From: Cricetomys ansorgei
Taxonomy: Eukaryota > Chordata > Mammalia > Rodentia > Nesomyidae
DNA length: 64,000 nucleotides
Direction of reading: 5' to 3'
Assembly (NCBI GenBank): GCA_026225945.1
Contig: JAMJFZ010004031.1
Location: 887,501 to 951,500 of the forward strand
Shown: positions 34,068 through 46,556 of the stretch, in pieces
How the letters are laid out: every line of letters begins with the position of its first letter
Position numbering within the stretch: the stretch's first letter is position 1
The notes under the pieces: generated by a model
Seen by the model: the letters and a program-made list of their open reading frames with translations, nothing else
What the model was told of the DNA's origin: nothing
Databases searched by the model: none
Translations under genes and position numbers: made by a program

Positions 34068-35008
34068 TGTAACCATAGATTTACCAGATGTAAACACTGA
34101 TTCAGGGCAAAAGACAGTTTATTCTTTGGCTAATAAAATCACCTGTCCTTAGTACTGGAGCCTGGAGCTTTTTGGCCTCAGTATAATCTAAAACATTTAA
34201 GTCTCTGAGGCTTATTGCTGACTGAGTCACTCGAAATAGATCCCTTAAACTCTGACTCTTATGGTCAACTCCTGTTTCTGTGGCTCAAACTCTTCTCAAA
34301 GCTAACCTGTTTAAACTGACCTTCTGAGCTGGCTAAGTGTTTCTGACTGAACTCTTCTGATTCCAGCTTACTCTGGCTGAACTGCTCTGCTTGGCTTCAA
34401 ATTGACTCACTCCTCACGTTTAATACTGACTTTTTCTGCTGAGCTACTTCTTTGTCTCTGTGACTCTCCCTGAGCTTTCATTGCTACATACTGCCTCAGT
34501 CAGCCTCTCTGCTCCTCGGTCAGATTGCATCATTGTGTCTGTGTCCTGTCCTCTGTCTGCCTACTTCAGACTGCTCACCTCATACTGCCTACTGTAACTG
34601 ATTGCTGCTCTGAGCTGAGAGCCTGCCTTTCTATCATGAGAGTTGGGTTTGTCCTCACACTGATTCACACTGCTAACTTTTCCTCTGATTAGTCACTTTA
34701 CCTGCCCTTCACTCTGATTCATTTCAGATGTTATTTCCTGTGTGACACTGACTCCTGAGTTCTGCTTCTATTGTCTGCTTTCAGACTCTGTTTCTGTCTT
34801 AGGTATCAAAGGTATGGACCACTACTCCCTTATGAATACTGGGATAAAAAGTATTTACTACTATTGTTTTACTGGGACTAAACATGTGTATCAACAAACT
34901 TAACATTCTTTCTATATTCCATCCTGACCATACAGGCCTCTAAATGTGATTCCTTCATATCGACCACTGAATTATAGACCTTACCTAGCTTTCACACATT
35001 CCCCTACA
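34068..35008 (-). mobile_element. LTR family A, copy A4, with 6-bp duplication
   Basis: On the minus strand it starts TGTAGGGGAATGTGTGAAAG at 35008 and ends ATCTATGGTTACA at 34068 (941 bp). AGTCTT (34062-34067) and ATTCTT (35009-35014) flank it: 6 bp, one change. The poly(A) signal is AGAATAAACTGTC (complement of about 34115), after 'AGGCCAAAAAGCTCCAGG'. The core is the same CAGT-rich sequence seen in A1 to A6. Solo LTR. Confidence 0.9.
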
Positions 35009-35014
35009 ATTCTT

Positions 35015-38000
35015 CATTATTTTTAAGAAGCTTTCTAAATATTACAGACATAATTATTTCATATTTCAAATGAACATTTACAGACCTTGTAAAAGAAAAT
35101 ACATGTATAACACTAAATTGAAAAATAAAAACGAATAAATGTTGTGGAAATTAGATTATGATCCTGGCTCTTCAACTTTGGTTGAAATTTAGTGGATTCT
35201 ACTTGGGATTAATAATTGTAAAAATAATATGAAAATAAATATATTGATAAGTAGGAATGAGATTTATATGTCAGGACAGGTGGGATATAAAGAATTTCTC
35301 TGTTTTATAGTTGTGTTATATTCTCTAAACTATTCCAGAGTATTAACTCTGCTTTTTTTAAAAAAAAGTGTTTAGCTTGGGCTTTCAGCAGTATAAAAGC
35401 CACTGAGAAACTATATCACAATAATGACTACAGTGACAAATAAATGGGGACTGTGGCCACAGATCATATCCTAGAATTAAAATGGAAACTACATAGACAA
35501 TGGATAATTTCAAACTATGGGAAGAATAGATTATATAATTCATTAATATTAAGTTTTTAATACCAATTATTGTTTCTTGTATTTATGAAATACAAAAGGA
35601 ATATTTAAGAATAATAAGGCATCTTGTGTATAAGATGATTATTGTACAATAATGAAGCATAATTAGTGGTGAGTATTTGGAGGCTCATTTTACTATTATG
35701 GAATTTTGCTTAATATTTAATTATTCACAGACGAGTTTAAAGGAAATAGTGTGATAATTATGCCTCTTTAATGAAATAGCTCTAGATAGTGCTTTAAAAA
35801 CTCCAGTAAAGTAGAATCATCTCACTAGCTTACATTACTTCTGATGTATCATAATGTTTAGCTTACATCACTTAAATTAAGAATATATGTTATAAAACAA
35901 ATCTATTGATATGTATTTGTTTTTTCCTTATAATTACAATATAAATGTTTTCACTGTTTGACTGCATAATCTGAGTCTAATTATTTGATCTATTTAAATC
36001 TCAGCTTTATCACCTCTAAACCGAAAAAAATAACAGCCAGTTCATTATCAAAATTACATGAAATCATGGATGTAAACACCAAAATACAGACCAATACACA
36101 ATTAGGTTTTCACATGCTCTTGGTAAGTGCTTGTAATTAAGTCTATAATAAATAAGCCAACTTACATTATAATAATTTAGCTTTTAAAAATATTTTCTAT
36201 TTTTATTTTATGTGTTCACAAGTGTCATGGATTCATTAAACTTTAATGATGTTTAATGATGTTTGACCTCCTTCATTTATCAATGTCTTTCACGTTTCCT
36301 ATTTAATCATGAGTTTTTGTTGAGAACTTGAGGCAACTTACTATACTATTGCTTTATATCATAATGTGTGCAATAAAAACAATGTCTAACTTCCATACTT
36401 TCATAAAGTCACAATCACATGAGAAGAAAGAAAAAGTAGACAGTCATGATTATCCATGATTTATTTATTACTAGTATTATACCGGAAAAAAGGACTTTCA
36501 TGTCAGGTCCAACTGAAGGAATTACACTGAAAAATGTTTTAGTGTTTTTCCTGAAGTATATGTTATTAAACAAGTCACTATTAGTAAGAACAAAGTTTTC
36601 TAACTCCACTCTCATTCTGCCTAATTTCATTGAAGAAACTGCAGTGCAACCCTACTATGAATTAAAGGAGTTTGCTGGGGTCTTCTCATCAGGAAGTCAA
36701 ATGGCTAAGACAAGTGGTAAAGGAAGGGATGTTTTGAGGAAGGAGAATTTAATGGAAGCTAAGTCTGGAATTTATGTAGAGGTGTGGAAAACAGAAACTG
36801 TCAATTTTATTGAGAGGCTAAAGCAAACAGAAAATTGTCACTGGAAGTAAGTGGACATTTGCAAAATGTACCAGCTACTCACAGGAGTATAGCTAAGCTC
36901 AGCTGGAAAGGGCATAACAGATGTTTGGTTGTAATGGCCTGCTGCCATCTGATACAAATATGGCTGCAAAAGCAAATGAGCAATGGTAAAATAACAACAA
37001 ACTTTACTGTTACTGTGAATCAAAATAGATTCCTACACAATTTTCACAAAGAGCCTGCTCACTTTGCTAACCAATAGGAACAACTGAAGACAGCTACATG
37101 CCCTGAAGGAACCACAACAAGTAAGGCAGATTCCAGTCAGGATCCACAGCACCTATGGTCTCCAGTATCACTGTTCTATGTTGTACTCACAAAGCTGAAC
37201 TCCTGTTTACATACTGTAGGAGAAATGGCTACTGGGCACATCACCATTACCATAAGATGTGAAAGGAAGGGTAGATTTGCCACCATGAGACTTCTTAGTA
37301 CATGGTGCTGAATAATATATATCTGAAAAAAATTTTCTGACACTTTATGTTCATGATAACTCTAAGGAATTTTGGTGTTTTTGAATTCCATTTACTTCAT
37401 TTTACATATGAGTACTTTTATTTTCATTTATAAACAATATTAATTAAATGGTTTTACCCTTTTAAGAGATCGCACCCCCTTAACAAAATTATCTATAAAA
37501 TAACTTCTATTTTTATATGTATAGCTTTTAGCAAGCATGGGTGGAACTTTTAGCATAAAATTCAATAGAATCTTTTACATTTAAAAAAGGTTCTTAGAAG
37601 ATGAAAAACATGATACATATCATGGAGATTTTACCTTTCCCACCATGGGGAATGAGATTACATTCTGGAATGAAATGAAGTAGATCTCTCCCAGATTTAT
37701 ACATTTAAACTGTGACTTCCAACGTAAAGGAATTGGAGACAAATTCCACGTGTCAATGATTAAAAAAATTACATGGAGCTAGAAAGGCTGGTACTGATTA
37801 ATAGAGCTAGTAATCTATGAGAAGAACACAAGTAAGATTGTTCCTCTCTTCACTGATCATCAGAAAGCAAAAGTACTAATATTATGAAAATATTTTTTCT
37901 CTTCTTTAAGCATACCCAGTATCTTGTTTGGTCATTGCATCCAGAATAGTCTAATTGAGTTCAATTGCCTTCACTTCAGGTACTCACATAATTGGTATGT

Positions 38001-38765
38001 GATTAACACTATGTTCTGTGTAAAGCAGTGGTGGCACTGAGGAAATAAGGCATCTTCATTTCTTTTGAGACACTCACAATTGCATATTAAGAAAGAAATA
38101 CCACATAATGGTGGAAGTTGTATGCTCCAGGTCTGCATTCCATAAGTCCAAATCCACATTGCAAGTGATGGTGATGACATCATTTTGAAAATAACATGAC
38201 TTTCTTAACTTTAGAACAAGGAAAATAAAGATCCAAACCTAAAGTAAAGGTGTTTCTCCTTGTTAGTAATTGTAATAGTGGCCCATCACACTACTCCTGT
38301 TTTACTAAAGCACGTCATTAACAAATAATTTCACAAGTATTATGCTTACATTTATATAACACCTTTTCAATAAAATTGGAATATTTCAGTAATGCATTAA
38401 CTGATGTAGCTTGCACCAATATGAAAATTTGAGACTGTATTTTCTACTCCTTAATGACATTTATCTCTACTAATGCATCAATTATTTTCCCACTATCTTA
38501 AAAATGGATTAATTTTTCTAACATAAATTAAAATGCTGTCAGAATAGATATTACATGGACTCAATAGAGATGACCATAAAGCAACTACAGATATAGTAGG
38601 GCAAGTCTAGTGAACAGTCTGCAAACACATGGAAATAGTCACCTTAAATGTGACTTCAAACCTCTAGTGTGAAATGAGGTTGAGAAATGTGTAAGTTGGC
38701 AATTCAGTTCTGTAATAAGTTACCTAAGAAAATCAACTCATTAATCCAAAGGTTCTTCTTATCAT
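35015..38765. other. Unique AT-rich DNA; 134-codon open frame of unknown meaning
   Basis: No known repeat recognised. The frame at 36446-36850 (+) is among the longest in the window and does not overlap a recognised repeat. Its translation shows no signal peptide, domain or composition I recognise. The DNA around 36640-37300 is less AT-rich than its flanks, so this may be an unrecognised old element or pseudogene. I do not call it a gene. Confidence 0.4.
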
Positions 38766-38769
38766 CCTT

Positions 38770-39050
38770 CTAGAGCCTTGAGTTCATGGCTGTCTGAATA
38801 CTACCAGTGGTGGCCAGGTCATACCATCATGACAGCAAGAACATGTAGCAAAGGAAGGCATTCACTTAATGACAACCTGGAAGTAAGAAGAGTTATAAGA
38901 ATGGGCATAGGCAAGATAAGACTTCGCAAGGATTTTCCCCAATACCTAGATCTTCTAACTAGCCCCTAGTAACCTTCTAATAACCTGCTTTGCATGAATT
39001 TATCAATGGATTAGACCACTGGTAAATTTTAGTGATGCCGTGATCAGTCA
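38770..39050 (-). mobile_element. Possible antisense MaLR-type LTR remnant
   Basis: 'CATCATGACAGCAAGAACAT', 'ACCTTCTAATAACCTGCTTT' and 'TATCAATGGATTAGACCACT' have the block order of antisense MaLR-like repeats. Too diverged to name; may be another repeat class. Confidence 0.35.
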
Positions 39051-39847
39051 TTTTTCAATAACATAAGCTAGCAATGAAAACTTCAACACTTCAACCTTTA
39101 GATAAAATTACATGCTTAAGATATGTCATGGTGTCTCATATTACAAGGGCCTGATACTCATCTCTTAATTTAAAATATTCAGCTTATCTTCAGGATTCCC
39201 TAGTTTTAAACACTTGATCATTGCTAAAAACTTTTGTCTAAAGTTTGTTGAAAATCAACATAGTGGTGGGTGCTTATAAAATAAAACATTTAAATAACAT
39301 ATCCTCAATATGAAATTAGGACACAACTTTTCTCTCAAGGTAAAATCTTTCAGATAATTTACAAATTTACACATTTGAGAAAGTGATGGTTAATTTGTTT
39401 CATCTTTCTTATTCTTTCTGTATTATTTTATTTTTGGAGAACTTTATACATGAACAGAGTCACTCATTCCTAGCTTTCTCCGTCTCCATTTCCTCTGTGT
39501 CTCCCATTCCTTCCCCAATTCGTAATCTATTTGTTAATTATTTGTGGTTTACACACAAACACACCCAACATACTTGGCTGCATTTAATATTGCTAAATGC
39601 TTCATCAACTACACCTTCCTTGAAATACCATATTTTGCTGTCTATACTAGAACTCTTTAAAAGCCTTCTGTTCATGCCTATTTCTCTGTAAACCTAGATA
39701 AAAGAATCCAGCAGTAATCAGGTGATAGCCACTACTCAAATTTCTATGTGCATTCATTTCCATCTAACTCATCACAGATTTGTGCATATTCCTACTGGTA
39801 TTTTGATCAACTGAATTTATATCAAAATTGGCCACCATGAGAGACAG

Positions 39848-40060
39848 GCACTTTGGCACACATCTTTAATTCTAGCACTCAGGAACTAGAGGCTATGTAC
39901 GAGTTTTAGGCCATTTTGGTCTCTGGGTTAATTTCTAGCTCATTCAGGGTTACATAGACTCTATCTCAAAACAAAAAAGAAAAACAAAAACCAATAAATA
40001 AATGGATGGATGGATGAATAAATAAATAAGTAAGTAAGTAAGTAAGTAAGTAAATGAATA
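39848..40060 (+). mobile_element. B1 SINE with A-rich and (AAGT)n tail
   Basis: 'GGCACACATCTTTAATTCTA', 'GCACTCAGGAACTAGAGG', 'CAGGGTTACATAGACTCTAT' and 'CTCAAAACAAAAAAG' are a complete but diverged B1 in sense. The poly(A) tail has mutated into AAAT, GGAT and AAGT tetranucleotide runs (to about 40055). Confidence 0.88.
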
Positions 40061-40547
40061 ACAGCATTCTGGACTTTATCTAGAATTCTAAATACTCAAA
40101 AATTTCTACAAAACTAAACAGACGCCTATGTTTTCTGAAATACATTTTTGTCACTCTGTATCTTAGAAACCTGACTGAGATTAATATTACATATTATGAA
40201 TTTTTGGAGTAGAACGTGAATAATTGTTTTCCTCAATTGATCTGCTTAATAATTATTTTAATATTCTTAAGACGTTAGTCTAGAAGGAATTGTCAAAGTA
40301 TATATTATTTCTTCTTAGGGTTTATTATCAGTCCAGAAAAGAAAACAAAATTGAACTAATTACCTTTTTCTTTTTTAAAATTGTGATGAAAACCAACAAC
40401 GTCCTACTACACAAGCATTTAGACAGCATGGATATTAATATCATGTAAATAGATTATTTACCAAAATACCAAAACAATAATATTTTTATAGTGTAGATTT
40501 AATATTGCTTATGCAATATATTGTATAATGTGTGTTTATCTATATAT

Positions 40548-40548
<1 letters not shown>

Positions 40549-40624
<76 letters not shown>
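40549..40624 (+). repeat. Compound (GT)n(GA)n microsatellite
   Basis: About 16 GT units run directly into about 20 GA units. The open frames across it on both strands are artefacts. Confidence 0.98.
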
Positions 40625-40625
<1 letters not shown>

Positions 40626-41271
40626 CATCTGCATAGATTAGATGCATACATACCTTTAAATAGATTCAAATCAAGTCCAAGCATGTTTGACCACGATCAT
40701 CCTGGCAAATATGGAGGTAATTAATGTAGCTTGAAACAAAACCCAAGTGCTTTTTATAAATTATTTTTCTAATTTAAAACTTCACATTTGTGTAATAGTA
40801 ATCTAATTCTCACTTGCTGGGAAAAAATTAGACCTCTCAGGATTTTAAGTACTTTTGTATCTTTATTCAATTAGAGTAGTTAAGAATATTTTGAGCAGTT
40901 TATGAGTTGTATGGAAAATTTATTCACTCCTAATTTTCTCAGGTTTTATTAACAATAGTTGGAACAGATTTCACTTACATATAGAAATTATTTACTGGTA
41001 TAGAAAATAGAGAATTATTTCTGCCACTCTTCCTATAGGAAGACAAAGAAAATAAAGAAACTAAAGGATATAAAAACATACTAGCTAAAAATCCAGAGAA
41101 ACGTCTATATTTATGTGCTAAGTTGTATGGCACAGAATGTTAGTGTCATAAAATGTACAGAGAACCCAGCAGCATATAAAACTAAACAAACTAGTCAATA
41201 ATTGTTGGAAGCTGTTTTCCTTTCCTAGAAGGGAAAATTTGACTAGACATATACTCTGGCTTTGGAAAAAA

Positions 41272-41316
41272 AAACACACACACACACACACACACACACA
41301 TCACACACACCACACA
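41272..41316 (+). repeat. (CA)n microsatellite, slightly interrupted
   Basis: CA units with two small interruptions (CATCAC, CACCAC). Confidence 0.95.
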
Positions 41317-41454
41317 TGCAGACATACCTGTTTTTTCTGCAATAGAAAAGAAACCAAATATGTTCTGAGTGTAAGTTGGTAGGAATAATTCTGATTTTTT
41401 CTTTTATTTTTCTTTACCATTTTATTCATTGATAAATATTCATTTTGCTTTTAC

Positions 41455-41720
41455 ATCTTAGTTTTTATTAATTCTTTGAGAATTTCACAAATGTGATTTT
41501 ATCATATTCATTATCCTTCCTCAACTTCTCCAAGATTCCCTTCTCTACCCACCCAACTTCATGTTCTCTCTCTTTCTCTCTGTCATTTTATCTCTGTTCC
41601 TGTTTTCTCTCTTTCTTTTTCAATATATACACATTTACAAACACTATAGTATGCACATATTATATAGTACAAAACACACTATAGAATATGTAATGTGGCA
41701 TTTAATTTATACCACAGTCA
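41455..41720 (-). mobile_element. L1 3'UTR remnant, antisense
   Basis: 'TTAATTCTTTGAGAATTTCA', 'CACAAATGTGATTTTATCAT' and 'CACCCAACTTCATGTTCTCT' are blocks of an antisense rodent L1 3'UTR. 5' truncated. Confidence 0.6.
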
Positions 41721-41724
41721 AATT

Positions 41725-43685
41725 TACTCGTTTAGAAATTTTAGTGAAAAATCTATTTGCATGGTATTAATCTACATGCAATTTAATTGTTGCTTAATTG
41801 AACTCTGCTAAGCTTTATGACAAGTTTAATGATCTGGAGCAGGTGTTTACAGGTTCTTGGCATTCAAGAATGTACCAATGGTACACACATATCCCAAAGT
41901 AGAATAAATACATTATTCAAAGCAAGCAATTGTACTGAACAGAAAGGAAGAGATGTCAAGAGTGACAGAGAGCTACATGAGGAAGCATACTCAAAGGGTC
42001 TGGTAGTTGTTTGAGGTTACTTTTGTATGACTCTAGAGAAATAATTTACTTGTTATGTATAATCATTTAGGTAGTTCTCTATTTTGATTGACAGGCTTAT
42101 ATTACATAAGCTTTTGCTCACCATACTTGTCCCTTCCCATGATGCATCTGAATTTAGTCATATTCATTTCTAAATGTGCAAAATAATAAAATGATGAATA
42201 ATGAAAGTTCATGCAGAGGGTACAGTTTTTCATGATGCACGTGCACCAAAAACTAATTTGTGGCAGATTGGCACATCTTCCTAGGTTTAAAGATGTGTTC
42301 TAGAACATGTATGGGTATGCTGAAATAGCAGTTTTATGGGGAGTAACTTATTTCTATTGTTAAGAGCAGGTACACATGTGACCTGATGCAGGTGAGAGTC
42401 TGAAGGGATCAACATATTACCTGCCTGCTAAAATTTCTTTGTTGTTGTCAGTATTTTGATAGTTTGGGGTCAATTTATTGAAATTTTGAATTAATGAATG
42501 AGTCAATATTTTCAAATATAATATATTATCTCACTTCTTCATTTGTAACTGGTCAAAATATATCATCTCTACCTCAACAAGAATAAATATCCCAGGAAAA
42601 TTGGTAACAGATTTTCTTAATGCTATAGAAAGGTTAAGTTTAAATCATAAATCTATGAAGAGACTGCTTCCAGTTCTGAGATTGGTTGTTTTGATTCTAT
42701 TGTATCACAGCAGTAAAAGAAAGAAAAAAGATAGAGCTAATATGAAAAAAAAATATAAGCAAAGATCCAAAGTACAAATTAATTTCACAATATAAATCTC
42801 TAAGGAATGAAATATAAAATAAGTTTACAGCCCAAGCAAGGAGCTCACATCATGACCCCGCATACACAGAAGCCAGACTTGGAGGTATAGGACTAAATGT
42901 TTGCCTGGCTTGCTTTAATCTGAAACTTTTTGTTTTTTTTCCTATTGATCCCACTTGGGATAAGAGTATTTCCTTTGTGACATTATTTCTTGGATGTATG
43001 CAAATTTTGGTTTTACAACTAAGAGTTTGTCTTGATTCTCAATGGATTCTGAACTTCATTTTAAAGACAATTTCAATTGTCAAGAAGTTTTTTAGAAGTA
43101 GACAGGAAAAATTTTGTTTTATCAGATAACCATTAAACTTCAGAGGCCAGGGTGGAATTTCTATGTTTCAATAAGAAATGTCCTTCATAAATTCAGGTTT
43201 TGAACACTTGGTCTCTGGTAGTGATATATGGGAAACTTCTGAAACTTCAGGAGGTGAACAGTAACTAGATGCACAATGTCAATGAAGGTGTCTTTTCAAG
43301 GATAATACCTGACCTCAGACATTTTCTCATTCTTTCTACTTTTTGTATACTAGGTGAGCAGCCTTGCCCACAAAAGCCACTATCATGATACATGGTCTCA
43401 CTGCGAGCCAAGAATCCAGAACTGAAAATGGGAGTACAATACCTTCTCACCTATGACTTATTTGGTCTAGGTATTTTGTTCTATAAAGTAACAAAATAAA
43501 TAATAAAATCCTCCTGGATTCTATGCATTCTCCTCTGGGAGCTATGACCCAGGCTTCATTTCAAACCATAGAAAACAGGAGAATGTTATTTATGATAAAC
43601 ATGAATAAAATTATATATTCTTCAAAATGTTACTAATCATTTTATAGAATGATATTAGCATAAATGAGCAGAACAGTCAAATTGC
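41725..43685. other. Unique AT-rich DNA
   Basis: No repeat, exon or RNA gene recognised. 42840-42930 is slightly GC-richer but lacks any recognisable pattern. Confidence 0.5.
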
Positions 43686-43689
43686 CAAG

Positions 43690-44615
43690 ATGCCCTGCTA
43701 TAACCTCTTGATTTTTAAGTGTAACTTTGGTTTTCTCCTGAGGATTTTATGCATGAATACTGTAGTTTTTTTAAGAGTTGGCCAGTTGGGGTTGGCTAAC
43801 CTATCAGAAGTTCATTCCAGGAGAAAACTGATTCCCCCCTCTCAGCATCCATTTGTTGCCTATATAGTTCTTCATGTATGTTTAGGGCTTTCTGAGATTT
43901 CACCCATCCATATTGAGAACTCAACTGCAGTTGTCTTTGTGCAAGTATTGTTTAAATGACAATATTTTTGAGGTTTTCTGCTTATAGCTCCTCCTGCTGC
44001 CATGGAACATTTTTACTTCCGAGACTTCTGAGGATACTCCAGATCATACACTCACATCTAAAGATTCTGAGCAATGATCCCCAAATGAGGAATCTGCTTC
44101 TGGCTACCTCACTCAGCATAAAAATTTCTATTCTATTCATTTTCTGCAGATTCATTCTGCATGTTTCATTTTTCTTTACAGTTGGACATGATTCTCCTGT
44201 ATATATACCCCACATTTTTATTATCCATTTTTTTCAGTTGATGAACATTTAGGTTACTTGCATTTCCTAGCTGTTGTGAACAGATCTATAATATATATTG
44301 CTAAGGAAGTATTTCTATAGTAAGGTAGTGAGCTCTTTGGATATATGCTAAGGAGTGGTGTTTCAGGGTAATAGGGTGGATCTACATTTTGGCTTAAAAT
44401 CTCTGGTATGTGTGACCCCCAGCAAATTGAGGTTGCCAAAAAGTCCAAGGATATTTCCAACTTTTAGCCATTATAGAAACTGTTCACTTTTCAGCATCTT
44501 TCTTACCTTAAAGCTGCTTAGTCAGTTTCTGTGCCCTGTCAATAGATTTCAGTGGCTTTCATACTTCTATTTTCTTCATAACGTAATTTCTGTGTGAGTT
44601 GACTATTTGACTCTG
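43690..44615 (-). mobile_element. Old L1 3' end, antisense
   Basis: The minus strand carries, in L1 order, ORF2 C-terminal sequence (plus 'GGATATATGCTAAGGAGTGG' at 44339; 'TTCAGTTGATGAACATTTAG' at 44234, the complement of the sense 'CCTCAACTGAAGAATAGAT' at 47658). 3'UTR-like sequence lies towards 43690. Strongly diverged, so an older subfamily than the copy at 46557. The 100-codon-scale open frames here are remnants or chance. Confidence 0.75.
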
Positions 44616-44619
44616 CAGT

Positions 44620-46325
44620 ACCTAGAGCGATCATAACTTATTGGAGCATGTTTTAGTGCTGGAGGAACTTAGGAGGAGGAAAATGTGAAAAACCCAGAAG
44701 GAAGGACCCAATCTTAAATGCCTTAACCTTAGAAAAAGACCATGAACAACCCCCTAGGGTTTTATTCAGCAGACTACAAAATCAAGTAAAACGCCATGTT
44801 ATTCTAATTCCTATGAAATAATACAAGAATTCAAGGGCTAACATATTAACTTTGAAAATATGCTTTCGGATTGAAATGCTAAACTTGAAATAGTGAATAT
44901 AGCATTCTTTTGTTTTATCACAGGTTGCTAAACTTTCCTTCAGCGGAATACACCACTTGCTTTTGTGAGAGCTGCCATATGAGACTGATGATAAACTCTC
45001 TCACTGCTCCTTCTCAGGTAAGCAAGCCCCTTGCCCTTGGGACTATCTGTCACATTAAAACGGTTTTGACAAAGTAGCTCATTTTCTACAATTAGAAAAA
45101 AATAAAACAAAACAATAAAACAACAGGAAACACCAAGGAGGGAAGCATTTACATATAACTTAGGACTTCTTTATACTATAGATTAGGTGTAGTAATCCAA
45201 CAAAATTAACTCCATTTGAAAAAAATATGCACATTCATTTTTTGTTTGAACAGATTTAAAATCATTACCTATAAATTTGGGAGATTCATAACTCTTCTAG
45301 AGGCCAGAGACCATGATCAAACACAGTTGACAAATGTTTAATTATCTCCCAGTTAAATACATTCAAATAGCCTCTGTGGGCCTCACAACAGCAGTGCTGA
45401 AATTATGCATGTACTCTTCTGAGGTCTCCATTGACACACATCCCAGAGATCTGCCACATCTAACACACCAGCCAGGTTAAGCTCATAATACCACAAGATA
45501 AAACACAATGAACAAGACAAGTGGCCTAGATGGAGTTTGTCAAACAGCAGTGTTACAGTGAAGATTTAAATTTTAAATTTTAAATAAATAATAGTCTTAG
45601 ACATAAAAACCTTTATACATGGGTGAACAGAGCTTTGGTTTCTTGGGGAAGCAAAAGATTCCGGTAGGTATTTGCTATTTAAATCTTTTCAGGTAATTAG
45701 TCCCTATGGTGCCTGCTATTCCAGGCTCCAGCTGTGTATGCTAATGAGGTGTTACATAGTGTCAGGAATTCCCGTCCTACAGCATTAAGTGGTTACCAAG
45801 TAATGGGGCACTTGAGAAGTTACACACATAAAAGAAGGTGAGGAACAACTTAAACTCAATTATCACAGCTTTTATGTACAAAAAAGATGGGAAATGTCCC
45901 TTCCTGATGAAGCATATTTCAAAAACTGAAGAAAAGTTGAAAGGTTAGCATTTCAACCATGATAGAGCATGAACAATCCCTCAGATGTATAATGTGATTT
46001 TTAGAAATATTGATGCAAGAATGATCAGATGTTCATAAAACATAGCCTCTTATATCTTGTATTTACAATATTTTCAAGAGTTCTAATTTGTCATTGTGTC
46101 CGGGATTAAGAGTCAATGATCTTCATATACCAAACTTTGGCCATGTTGTTTTAGCACATTTTGCTCAGAGGTTAAGCGTTTCACAATTTCAGAAATTGAT
46201 TGTAAAGAATCTTTAATTTAATCTTTAATTTATAATTTAATAATAATACTCTACACAATACATTCCAGAGATTATTCTTATCAAAATGTTAAAAAATGTT
46301 TAACACAAGTTCATTTTAAAGTTAT
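44620..46325. other. Unique DNA with one candidate conserved block
   Basis: Nothing recognised as a repeat. 45640-45860 is balanced in composition, with GTAATTAG and TATGCTAATGAGG (homeobox/POU-type cores), and is a possible conserved non-coding element. Confidence 0.4.
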
Positions 46326-46329
46326 AAAA

Positions 46330-46556
46330 TAGAATTGGGAAGACAGATCAATTGATAAAATTCTTACTGTACAGTTCTGAATGTGGATCTTCAGGAACCT
46401 TGCAAAAAGCCAAGGAGAAACCACAGCATGTGCCTATAACTCATTACTTGCAGAGCAGAAACAGGAAGGCCTCTAGAGCTCACTAGCCAACCATCCTAGA
46501 CTAATCAGTGAGTTCTAGAGTCAGTGAGTAAACCTGCCTCAAAACATAAGATGTAG
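46330..46556 (+). mobile_element. B4-type SINE, 5' part (split by an L1)
   Basis: 'GGGAAGACAGATCAATTGAT', 'TTACTGTACAGTTCTGAATG', 'CACAGCATGTGCCTATAAC', 'CTAGCCAACCATCCTAGACT' and 'CAGTGAGTAAACCTGCCTC' follow a B4 element. It is cut at CATAAGATGTAG, and the rest resumes at 48980 beyond an L1 insertion. Confidence 0.82.
46545..46556 (+). repeat. Target-site duplication, 5' copy, of L1 copy 4
   Basis: CATAAGATGTAG, repeated at 48980-48991. It is preceded by AAAA, fitting an L1 endonuclease nick at TTTT on the other strand. Confidence 0.9.

Noticed and set aside
36241..36265. Short TTTAATGATG tandem
   Set aside because: Two imperfect 10-bp units; trivial slippage.
40499..40724. Open frames with Ser-Leu, His-Thr or Arg-Glu repeats
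   Set aside because: Translations of the (GT)n(GA)n microsatellite.
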